Assembly (NCBI GenBank): GCA_037439705.1
Contig: JBBIVP010000057.1
Span: 1 to 11,046 of the forward strand
Length of the DNA stretch: 11,046 bases
From: JBBIVP01 sp037439705 [NCBI: bacterium]
GTDB lineage: Bacteria; JBBIVP01
Direction: 5' to 3'
A model generated the notes under the pieces. It saw only the letters and a program-made list of their open reading frames with translations. It was not told where the DNA came from and did no database searches. The stretch's first letter is position 1. Every line of letters starts with the position of its first letter. Below, in pieces: positions 1 to 7,233 of this stretch. Position numbers and translations under genes: made by a program.

Positions 1-761
1 ATTTCTGAAATTATAACCCTCGCAAGCCTCTTTGCTTTTTCTATATCAGCCCTTTCTTCAGGAGGATATTCTTCCTTCGGAGGTGTAGGAGCTGGCTTTG
101 GAGGAGGTGAAGGAGCTGCAGGTGGTTTAGGAGGGGGCTGAGTTGTAGCAGGTTTTGGAGGGGATGGGGCGGGCTTCGAGGGGGGAACTGGCTCAGATGG
201 CGCTGCGGGCTTTGGGGGAGGAAGAAGTTTTAATCCAGTGAGATTTTCTAATTTTTTAAGGAGGCCCGGAACTTCAAATGGAAAGTCTATGAAATCGTCA
301 GCCCCATACAGTTCTTCTGGGGGTCTTCTGAAGCGGGAGGTATCATAAGTGGATGTAATAAGTATAATTTTTATATCCTTTAATGTTTCCCTCTTTTTTG
401 CAAGTTCACATACTTCATATCCAAAAATCCTCGGAAGAATTACCTCCAAGACAGCTGCGTGTGGTTTTTCAGATTCCATAAGCTCAATAGCTGAAACCCC
501 ATCCTCTGCTATAATGACATCTACCCCGTATGACTTCATCTTTTCTGAAAGTTCTTTTCTCACATCTTCGCTTTCGTGGGCGAGGAGAACCTTGATGTAA
601 TCAGGTTTAAATATCTCTTTTTCTTCAACCTTCTGCTGGGGAGGGATTTTTACGGTAAAAACCGTTCCACATTTTTTGCATTTAAGATTAATTACCTCTT
701 TTTTTACCGCTGAAGGGTCAATCTTGTAAACCGTGTTACATTTTGGACATTTTACCTTCAT
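1..761 (-). CDS. Zinc-ribbon / degenerate receiver / Pro-rich protein (3' end missing)
   Basis: The start is the ATG at 761, which overlaps the stop of the upstream receptor gene as ATGA and follows AGAGGTG. The frame stays open for 253 codons to the window edge. Residues 1-38 form a zinc ribbon of the MJ0042/prokaryotic zinc-finger type, with CxxC pairs C5/C8 and C28/C31. Residues 55-174 read as a CheY-like receiver fold (…[10 protein letters not shown]…, …[10 protein letters not shown]…). Its active site is altered: the acidic pair is H62-E63, the phosphoacceptor position is E106, and the usual K before PF is F160. Residues 181-235 are a Pro/Ala/Lys linker. After it begins a charged segment ([18 protein letters not shown]) that should open a C-terminal domain outside the window. 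As last visible gene of a che operon it is probably a phosphorylation-independent adaptor or output protein. The zinc ribbon and receiver fold are clear; the function is inferred. Confidence 0.85.
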   Translation of the reverse strand, partial: MKVKCPKCNTVYKIDPSAVKKEVINLKCKKCGTVFTVKIPPQQKVEEKEIFKPDYIKVLLAHESEDVRKELSEKMKSYGVDVIIAEDGVSAIELMESEKPHAAVLEVILPRIFGYEVCELAKKRETLKDIKIILITSTYDTSRFRRPPEELYGADDFIDFPFEVPGLLKKLENLTGLKLLPPPKPAAPSEPVPPSKPAPSPPKPATTQPPPKPPAAPSPPPKPAPTPPKEEYPPEERADIEKAKRLARVIISE

Positions 762-2866
762 GTTTTCACCTCTCTTGTTTTAAATTTCTGAATCATTTCA
801 TAAAGCTTTTCAAGCCTTGATTTCAAGCCTGTCACATATTGATTAGCTTTCTCTGTATTTGAAGCATTTTCACTTGATATCTCAGCAACTTTATTGATGG
901 ATTCAAGAACAAGGGAAGTGTTCTTTGCCTGTTCGTCTGCGGCTTTATGAATGTATTTTATCATCTCTGTAATGTTTTCTATTGCCTTCGCAATATGCTT
1001 GCTTCCCTTCTCCTGTTCTCTCGTGGAATTCTTCACATGTTCAGCAACTTCTTTCATCTTCTGAGAAGCAGCAGCGATTCTGTCTCCACCCTTTGACTGC
1101 TCGTAAGTTGCCTTTGCTATTTCGTCCACCATGGTTTTTATCCTTTCTATACTCACCCTCAATCCCTTACTTCCTTCTGCCTGTTCCCTCATTGCAATTG
1201 CTATTTCCCTGCTCTTGTTGGCTGAAAGCACTGAGGTCTCCTGAATGTCCTTCAATACCTTTCCTGCTGTAAATGAGAGTCCCATTCCTTCATCTATTGT
1301 CTTCATTCCAGAATCCATCGCTTTAACGGTAACATTTGCACTCGCCTGCACGCTCTCTATTATACCTTTTATTTCTCCTATGGAAACAGATGTTCTGTCT
1401 GCCAGTTTCTTTATGGCATCCGCCACAACAGCAAAACCCCTCCCGTGTTCTCCTGCCTGCGCTGCTATAATGGCAGCGTTCAGGGCAAGAAGATTGGTCT
1501 GCTCTGCTATATCATCTATCACATTTACAATGTTTCCGATTTCTCTTATTTTTTCAACAAGCCCTTTTAATTCTCGTGCCGCATCCTCCATTGATGATTT
1601 TATCTTTTTCATTCCTTCTATGGAAGCCTCAACCGCTGAAACACCTCCTTCTGCTGCTTTCCTGGCATCCTCCGAGATTCTGGCTGTATCTCCCACATTC
1701 ATTTCTACCCCTTTTATGGTGGCGTCAAACTGGGCAATAGCAGAAGCTATTGATTCCGCTGAATGCATGAGCGTTTCCACATTTGCTGCAACCTGTTTTA
1801 TAGAAGTCACCATTTCATCAAGGGAAGCTGTAGTTTCCTCTACCGCATTCATCAAAACATCTGCATTTTCTGCAACCTCTTCTACGGAAGCACTCATTTC
1901 AAGGATTGAGGAAGAACTTTCTTCGGACGAAGCAAAGAGTATGTCCACATTTTCTGCTATTTCTTTTATTGAGGAGTTTATTTCCTCAATGGATGTACTT
2001 ATCTTTTGAATATATTCACTTTGAACCTTTGCTCCCCTGTTCACATTTTCTGTAAATTCAAGCATCTCTTTTGTTGCCAGAGAAATTTCATCCATGATAA
2101 TACGGATGTTTTTAATAGCCTCGTTAAGATAAAATACCATCTTGTTAAAAGAATCGGCAAGAGCCCCTATTTCTCCACCTTCCTCAACTTCCACTGTATG
2201 CTTGAGATCTCCTGAGGCTATGTGCTGTGCCATCTTTGTCATATCCCTTAAAGAAACGGTTACCCTTCCCACAAGTATTGTGGATATAATCCATGCACCT
2301 ATAAGGAAAAGCAGGAAAAATGTTCCAGATGAAACCTGGACCTTCCTGAAGACCCTTTTCATCTCAAGGGTGTTTAACCCAAGGATTATATATCCGTGAA
2401 CCACAGAGTCTTCTCCATATCCCATCCCCTTTTCTGTGGTGACTGCTGTATTGAAAATTAGGTAATTATTTCCCGCGATAGCAGTATACTCAGTCCATCC
2501 CGGCTTCTCTCTTATAAATTCCTTTACGATTCCTTCTTCATTGGCAATCTCTTTTTCCTTGAACCTCCAGAGTAACTTCTTTTTATCCTTATTATATATG
2601 GCTACAAATGAAACCTCTCTATCCTGAAAAAACCCATCCGTTATTTGAGTGAGGATTATTGTATCTTCTGCTATAACCCCATACTTTGAAGTAAAAGCTA
2701 TACTCTCAGCGAGAGAAAGTCCCCTTTTTATTAACTCGCTCCGCAACGCATTTTTAATTTCCCTCGTGAAGACAATCACATAAGATAATGAAACTATAAG
2801 GACAATCAGGGAAACAAGGATTATAATTTTTGTTCTCAGATTCATTCCTGTTATTTTTAACCTCAT
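758..2866 (-). CDS. Methyl-accepting chemotaxis protein with HAMP and long signalling hairpin
   Basis: This is a transmembrane chemoreceptor of 702 residues. TM1 is at about 14-34, followed by an extracytoplasmic sensor of about 140 residues (36-178) that resembles a PAS/Cache-like ligand-binding domain, though its family is uncertain. TM2 is at about 181-202 and HAMP at about 200-255. The cytoplasmic coiled coil then continues to the C-terminus. The hairpin tip is at about 451-500, with [20 protein letters not shown] followed by [19 protein letters not shown]. Both arms carry 28-residue repeats. Its ATG overlaps the stop of the preceding receptor gene (ATGA) and has GAGGTG about 6 nt upstream; a second in-frame Met (residue 8) is less likely. 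Glu/Gln/Ser/Ala-rich helical segments could hold methylation sites, but no CheR or CheB gene lies in the window. It presumably signals to CheA through one of the two upstream CheW proteins. Confidence 0.95.
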   Translation of the reverse strand: MRLKITGMNLRTKIIILVSLIVLIVSLSYVIVFTREIKNALRSELIKRGLSLAESIAFTSKYGVIAEDTIILTQITDGFFQDREVSFVAIYNKDKKKLLWRFKEKEIANEEGIVKEFIREKPGWTEYTAIAGNNYLIFNTAVTTEKGMGYGEDSVVHGYIILGLNTLEMKRVFRKVQVSSGTFFLLFLIGAWIISTILVGRVTVSLRDMTKMAQHIASGDLKHTVEVEEGGEIGALADSFNKMVFYLNEAIKNIRIIMDEISLATKEMLEFTENVNRGAKVQSEYIQKISTSIEEINSSIKEIAENVDILFASSEESSSSILEMSASVEEVAENADVLMNAVEETTASLDEMVTSIKQVAANVETLMHSAESIASAIAQFDATIKGVEMNVGDTARISEDARKAAEGGVSAVEASIEGMKKIKSSMEDAARELKGLVEKIREIGNIVNVIDDIAEQTNLLALNAAIIAAQAGEHGRGFAVVADAIKKLADRTSVSIGEIKGIIESVQASANVTVKAMDSGMKTIDEGMGLSFTAGKVLKDIQETSVLSANKSREIAIAMREQAEGSKGLRVSIERIKTMVDEIAKATYEQSKGGDRIAAASQKMKEVAEHVKNSTREQEKGSKHIAKAIENITEMIKYIHKAADEQAKNTSLVLESINKVAEISSENASNTEKANQYVTGLKSRLEKLYEMIQKFKTREVKT
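854..1189 (-). repeat. 28-residue coiled-coil repeats, C-terminal arm of the HAMP receptor
   Basis: Residues 560-671 contain four 28-residue units (560-587, 588-615, 616-643, 644-671). They open with R/Y/D-E-Q-x-K/E-G/N-x and end in a Thr/Ala-rich segment. They lie about as far from the hairpin tip (near residue 473) as the N-arm repeats do, so the two sets should pack against each other in the antiparallel hairpin. Confidence 0.85.
1694..1999 (-). repeat. 28-residue coiled-coil repeats, N-terminal arm of the HAMP receptor
   Basis: Residues 290-391 of the receptor consist of three full 28-residue units (290-317, 318-345, 346-373) and a partial fourth (374-391). Each unit follows a pattern like S-S-I-x-E-M-x-x-S-I-K-E-V-A-E-N-V-x-x-L, then a Glu/Ser/Thr-rich end. 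Twenty-eight residues equal four heptads, so register in the helical bundle is kept. The repeat is visible in protein but has diverged in DNA. Confidence 0.85.
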
Positions 2867-5223
2867 GACCGCACCTCTTTTATTTTAATTTTCACACTAT
2901 TTATCATTGTAACCATTTTTTCCAGTAAATTCCCAATTTCTGATATTTTAAGGTCAATGGTAGCAAATGAATTTTTTATTTCTTCAAGTTTCCCCTGATA
3001 CTTTTCACCCTTCTCATTTACCTTACTTACAAACGATATCTGGTCATTGAGTAAGTTCTGCGAGGTTATTATAAACTCAAGCGCTTTCTCCATAAGAGAT
3101 GTAGAGTTTTTAAGGTATTCCACATATTTTTCATAAGAATCAATTGAAGCAAAAACTTCCTCAATTGAGCTTATAGATTCACCAAGGTCTGAGCAAAAAG
3201 CAAAAATTTTGTCTGAAAATTTGCTTGCTTCTTTTACTGATTTATCAACCTTTTCAATTTCAGATGCAAGAAGCGACAATTTCTCACTTATATAATCACA
3301 ATCCTTTGCGAAGGTTTCAGTAAATTTGTTTATCTCCGCCATTTTATCCACCGAATTTTCTATGAATCTCTGCAATTCAGAAACTATCTCGTTTATCTCT
3401 CCTGTTGACATCTCTGTCCTTTCAGCCAGTTCCTTGATTTCCTCTGCTACTACCGCAAAGCTTTTTCCCTTCTCTCCAGCCTGAGCAGCTATTATTGATG
3501 CATTCAGAGAAAGGAGATTTGTTTCCTCTATAATTTCCTTTATCACCTTTGCTATTTCCCCTATTTTTTCTGAATCACCCTTAACATTTTCAATTGAACT
3601 TGCTATCCATTTTATCTCCATAGCGAATTTCTCCATCACCTCTTTTGATTCTACTATTTTTAAATCAAGGGAATGAAGAAGACTTTTCACTTTCGAAATG
3701 TTTTCTGATGTTTTCTTATATATACTTGGAGTCTCCTTAATCTCCTTTATCCCATAAGAATCCTCCCTCAAATTGTCAATCCTTTTTAAGAAATCGGAAC
3801 TCTTCAACTTTTTCAAATCCTTCATGAAAGAGGAAAATTCCTTTTCTTCTTTTAAAGAGCGTTGTAAGAGTTTTATAATTTCTTCTGAAATCTCCTTGTT
3901 CTTCAACCCAGCAACCATTTTTGTTTCTTCCTCTCCAGTGGTGAAAAAATCTTTTGTTTCGTTGAGAAAACTGCGAAGAGATGCAATATCTGACCTCTCA
4001 CTTTCAATACGCTTTTTTATATCTGAAATTGTTTCCTCAAAAAATGGGAGATTGTCCTCAATAGATTTTATTGATTCCATAAGTTGTAAAAACCTTTTTT
4101 CCGCAACCTCCGCTTTTTCCTTCATCTCTTTTGTTTTGTCACCAAAATTTTCAGTGAATTTAAGAAGTGCAAAGAATATTTGATTAAACTCGTCATCCGA
4201 TGGAACAGGTGCTTCATTTTTTTGAAGAAAATTCTTCATATCCTCCATAGAACCCTTTAAATCCCTTATTACCAGGTAAGGAATTGAAATAAGTATGCAA
4301 AGGGAAAATATGCCGAGAAGCCAGATAGTTCTGTTCCAGGGCTCAGGATACATCACAAGGTTTTTCCAGGAATAAACAAGGCTTTCAATTTTTCCTTCAT
4401 CTGCTTTCTCAAACACAAATATGTTCATTGTAGAAGGGTCTATGTAAATTTTCTTTCCTTTCCTTGATAACTCAACAATCCTTTCCTCTATTCTTCCCTT
4501 TACATCCCCCGGGTCAATGGTAATTTTTCCACCTATAACCTCTGAGCTCCCCGTTTTTATAAATGAAAGTTCCTTCTCTCCTACCTTTTTTAAAACCCCA
4601 CTTATAAGGTCGTCTCTCATCCTCAAAGAGAGTATTATTATCAGGATAAATGTTATAACTATAGAGATAACAAACGGAAGAATTACCTTGAGTGTAAAGG
4701 AAAAGGAGAGAAAACTTTCATAGGATTTATACTCAATTTTCAATTCCTTCAAAAATTTTCTTATCCTGTCTTTATAAAAATAATACATTAAAAGGGGAGC
4801 GAAAAATCCTCCGCATATCCCAAGAAAAAATGCTTCAATGCTATTAACAAGTGAAAAACCGAAAAACAGGTAAAATATTATGGTACAGAGGAAAACACCA
4901 AGCACCCAGCACCAGAAGGCTAAAAAGGAAAATCGGAATGGAATTGCCACTATCCTTTCAACCTTTCGGATTTTATCTTCTCCTTCCGCCCCATCAATGC
5001 CCTCTATCTCATTTTTCAGTTCTTTCAAGGTGAAAAATATGTAGGCTGTAAGAAATCCGAGAGATACAAGTCCAGCAACCAATAAGAAGTAAATCCGCTG
5101 TTCAGCTGTCATTCTTATTATGAGCGAAAGGTAAAACTCAATCATGATAAGGATTAGAAAAGTGATTATAGTGGATATAAGAAGAAAATCCCTGTAAACA
5201 TTTCTTTTTGTTTCTTCGCTCAT
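2863..5223 (-). CDS. Chemoreceptor-like signalling protein with six predicted TM helices
   Basis: This 786-residue protein has an unusual membrane module for an MCP. Hydrophobic helices lie at about 13-36, 43-66, 95-121, 126-149, 172-200 and 298-320. A region of about 97 residues between TM5 and TM6 is expected outside the membrane. No convincing HAMP domain follows TM6; residues 321-370 could be a degenerate one. A long charged coiled coil leads to the MCP tip at about 560-612 ([38 protein letters not shown]), which is the CheA/CheW contact region. The rest of the coiled coil is strongly diverged from ordinary receptors and rich in Lys, Glu and Phe. The ATG overlaps the upstream cheW stop (ATGA) and has AAGGGG about 8 nt before it; its own stop overlaps the next receptor start. 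The ligand is unknown. Membership of the MCP superfamily is secure from the tip alone. Confidence 0.92.
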   Translation of the reverse strand: MSEETKRNVYRDFLLISTIITFLILIMIEFYLSLIIRMTAEQRIYFLLVAGLVSLGFLTAYIFFTLKELKNEIEGIDGAEGEDKIRKVERIVAIPFRFSFLAFWCWVLGVFLCTIIFYLFFGFSLVNSIEAFFLGICGGFFAPLLMYYFYKDRIRKFLKELKIEYKSYESFLSFSFTLKVILPFVISIVITFILIIILSLRMRDDLISGVLKKVGEKELSFIKTGSSEVIGGKITIDPGDVKGRIEERIVELSRKGKKIYIDPSTMNIFVFEKADEGKIESLVYSWKNLVMYPEPWNRTIWLLGIFSLCILISIPYLVIRDLKGSMEDMKNFLQKNEAPVPSDDEFNQIFFALLKFTENFGDKTKEMKEKAEVAEKRFLQLMESIKSIEDNLPFFEETISDIKKRIESERSDIASLRSFLNETKDFFTTGEEETKMVAGLKNKEISEEIIKLLQRSLKEEKEFSSFMKDLKKLKSSDFLKRIDNLREDSYGIKEIKETPSIYKKTSENISKVKSLLHSLDLKIVESKEVMEKFAMEIKWIASSIENVKGDSEKIGEIAKVIKEIIEETNLLSLNASIIAAQAGEKGKSFAVVAEEIKELAERTEMSTGEINEIVSELQRFIENSVDKMAEINKFTETFAKDCDYISEKLSLLASEIEKVDKSVKEASKFSDKIFAFCSDLGESISSIEEVFASIDSYEKYVEYLKNSTSLMEKALEFIITSQNLLNDQISFVSKVNEKGEKYQGKLEEIKNSFATIDLKISEIGNLLEKMVTMINSVKIKIKEVRS

Positions 5224-5726
5224 TCTTTATCCCCTTTCTTTATAATTTCTGAAATCCTTTTCATATCCGTTATTTCCTTTTCTGTAAAAAGCCTTTCCAT
5301 ATCAAGAACGAATACTACCTTTGAATTGATCTTGAAAATGCCCTGAAAAATCTCTCCTCCGCTTTCCTTTAAAAGTAAAGGTGCGCTTCTAACCTTTCCC
5401 TTCTCTATCCTTATTACATCTTTAACCTCATCTGCAATAAAACCGGCGAGCCTCCCTTTTATTGAGACAATAAGGATTCTCGCTCGCTTTGGTGGATTAA
5501 AGGATGGAAGCCCGAGTTTCCTCCTCACATCAAGGATTGGAATAAGCGTTCCCCTCAGATCAATGAGCCCTGATATGAAAGGAGGTGGATTGGGAATGGA
5601 GGATACTTCAGCCATATTTGTTATCTCTTTCACCTGAAATATATTTATTCCGAATAATTCCTCTCCTATGCTGAACAGGACGAATGAAAGGAACTGTTCG
5701 GGAGAAATTTTTTCTTCTTTCTTCAT
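5220..5726 (-). CDS. cheW: CheW coupling protein, minimal form (second cheW)
   Basis: This 168-residue protein is almost entirely one CheW domain (about 11-150), the SH3-like adaptor that joins receptors to the P5 domain of CheA. The hallmark segment is ISGLIDLRGTLIPILDVRRK, with R58 at the position of the conserved CheW arginine. A Lys-rich helical tail follows (151-168). I chose the ATG at 5726, which overlaps the previous cheW stop as TGATG and has GAGG 4 nt upstream. A GTG directly before it (5729) would add one Met and is less well spaced from that site. Its stop overlaps the start of the six-TM receptor gene, suggesting it may serve that receptor. It is clearly diverged from the other CheW, so recent duplication is unlikely. 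Confidence 0.93.
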   Translation of the reverse strand: MKKEEKISPEQFLSFVLFSIGEELFGINIFQVKEITNMAEVSSIPNPPPFISGLIDLRGTLIPILDVRRKLGLPSFNPPKRARILIVSIKGRLAGFIADEVKDVIRIEKGKVRSAPLLLKESGGEIFQGIFKINSKVVFVLDMERLFTEKEITDMKRISEIIKKGDKE

Positions 5727-6400
5727 CACTCCTCACTCACTATTTTCTCAAGGTTAAGAACCGCAATAAACTCGTTGTCTATGTGAACAAAATAGGATAT
5801 GTAATCCCTGTTTATATTTCCCATAGTGGGAGGAGGAACTTCAAGTTTTGACTTAAAAATCCTCATTACATCTTTTATAGAATCAACACAGAAACCGAAC
5901 TGCTTCCCGCCAATCTCAACGAGGACAAATCGGGCATCCGGCGACTTATTCTCCGTTCCATCTGAAATGCCAAGTATCTTTTTTATATCAATTATTGGAA
6001 CAATAACCCCTCTCAAGGAAATAATTCCAAGCACATGAGGGGGAGCAGATGGAATTTCGGTAATAGATTTTGGTTTTATTACCTCTTTTAATTCCTCAAG
6101 AGGAAGGGCATAATTTTCCCCTGAAATGGAGAAAACGAGATAATCAAGTTTTTCCTCAAGCACCTCCTCAGCAAAAGCGTGCCTCAGCTCTTCTTCAGCG
6201 AGTTCAAGAAACCCGGCCTCCTCCTCTTTCTTCTCCTCTTCAATGATCACATAAGATTTTTCTTCAATTATCGGTTTTTGAGAAATCTCCTTTTCCATCT
6301 CCACTTTTTCCTTTATCTCAAAAACTGGAGGCTCTTCCACCTTTACTTCCTCTTTTTTCTTCAGTTTCTTTGCCTTCTCTCTTGCTTTCAGTATATCCAC
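5726..6400 (-). CDS. cheW: CheW coupling protein with charged N-terminal extension (first cheW)
   Basis: This 224-residue protein has a CheW domain at about 84-222 (DYLVFSISGENYALPLEEL, then GIISLRGVIVPIIDIKKILG with R130 in the conserved arginine position). Typical CheW proteins are about 140-170 residues. The excess is an N-terminal segment of about 80 residues, Lys/Glu-rich, with no recognisable fold and probably disordered or partly helical. The start is a GTG at 6400, 1 nt after the stop of the AAA+ ATPase gene, with GAGGG 6 nt upstream; no in-frame ATG gives a better start. The stop shares an A with the next cheW start (TGATG). Two couplers beside two receptors suggest a division of labour or mixed array rings; this is inference. 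The extension could tether another protein such as the neighbouring ATPase. Confidence 0.93.
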   Translation of the reverse strand: MDILKAREKAKKLKKKEEVKVEEPPVFEIKEKVEMEKEISQKPIIEEKSYVIIEEEKKEEEAGFLELAEEELRHAFAEEVLEEKLDYLVFSISGENYALPLEELKEVIKPKSITEIPSAPPHVLGIISLRGVIVPIIDIKKILGISDGTENKSPDARFVLVEIGGKQFGFCVDSIKDVMRIFKSKLEVPPPTMGNINRDYISYFVHIDNEFIAVLNLEKIVSEE

Positions 6401-6401
6401 C

Positions 6402-7232
6402 TTAAGCCCTCAAAACCCTTGGATATGGAATCATCTCCTGAACCACTGCTTCAATTATATCTCCCTTTATAATTTTTGCATCCCTTGAAAATCCTTCTAT
6501 CAGTGCATTTGAGCATATATGATTTATCATCCTTGGAATACCTTCTGAATAATAATGAATTTTTTCAATCGCATCGGTTGAGAAAAGGTGTTCCTTTCCT
6601 CCTGCTTTTTTTAACCTGAATTTTATATAGTTTTCAGTGTCCTCCAGCTCAAATGGTTTTAAGGTATAGTGAATGCCAATTCTCTGCCAGAAAGCCTTGT
6701 TCTTAGGATGAGAGAGTTTCTTTCTAAGCTCTGGCTGTCCAACAATGATGAGGGAAAAGAGGTTTTCATCATCAAGTTGAAAATTTGTAAGAAGTCTGAG
6801 GTCTTCAAACACTTCGTTTTGAGGAATTGTCTGTGCTTCATCAACGATGATTACTGGAACAACATCATTTTCATACATTCTGAATACCTCGTCCTCTATC
6901 TTGTCTATGATTTCCGTTCTTGAACGGGAATTCGTTTCCACTCCGAACTTATTGAGAAGATTTTTTAGAAATTGAAAGGGAGTAAGTTTTGGTGAACTTA
7001 TTAAAATTGGAAAGTAATTTTTTTCCAAACTGTCAACGAGTGCCCTTATAAGGGTGGTTTTGCCACATCCAACCTCACCTGTAATAAGAACTATGTCCTT
7101 CTCCTCTACAGCGAGCTTCATCCTTTCTAATGCCTCGCTGTGCATCTTACTCATATAAAGAAAGGATGGGTCGGGAGTTTTGTTGAAAGGTGGCTTTGTG
7201 AAACCGTAAAATTCGGAATATGCGCTTTTCAT
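6402..7232 (-). CDS. ExeA/GspA-type AAA+ ATPase
   Basis: This is a 276-residue P-loop ATPase of the ExeA/GspA (AAA_22-like) family, known from type II secretion, MSHA/type IV pilus and transposition (TniB) systems. The N-terminus YSEFYGFTKPPFNKTPDPSF is the family signature. Walker A is TGEVGCGKTT (51-60, K58), Walker B PVIIVDEAQ (126-134, D131/E132), sensor 1 lies in LIIVGQPELR, and sensor 2 in SEGIPRMIN (R234). Unlike GspA it has no transmembrane helix and no peptidoglycan-binding domain, so it should be cytoplasmic. The ATG at 7232 lies 1 nt after the cheA stop with AAGGA about 8 nt upstream. A longer start at 7277 would overlap cheA by 44 nt and precede the family's usual N-terminus, so it was rejected. 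It is an unusual member for a chemosensory operon; it may drive assembly or disassembly of an output complex, but this is inference. Confidence 0.92.
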   Translation of the reverse strand: MKSAYSEFYGFTKPPFNKTPDPSFLYMSKMHSEALERMKLAVEEKDIVLITGEVGCGKTTLIRALVDSLEKNYFPILISSPKLTPFQFLKNLLNKFGVETNSRSRTEIIDKIEDEVFRMYENDVVPVIIVDEAQTIPQNEVFEDLRLLTNFQLDDENLFSLIIVGQPELRKKLSHPKNKAFWQRIGIHYTLKPFELEDTENYIKFRLKKAGGKEHLFSTDAIEKIHYYSEGIPRMINHICSNALIEGFSRDAKIIKGDIIEAVVQEMIPYPRVLRA

Positions 7233-7233
7233 C

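Noticed and set aside
61-240. GGAGG/GGGGG-rich tract as a DNA repeat or possible G-quadruplex element
   Set aside because: It is fully explained by Pro and Lys codons of the Pro-rich linker read on the minus strand; no regular repeat unit was found.
1245-2009. Plus-strand open frame of 254 codons across the HAMP receptor gene
   Set aside because: It is exactly antisense to a well-supported MCP coiled coil; its Ser/Phe/Ile/Pro-rich composition is the mirror of Glu/Ala/Lys codons, and it matches no family.
6659-6844. Second minus-strand frame inside the ATPase gene
   Set aside because: It is an out-of-frame shadow of the ATPase, which is intact across this stretch.
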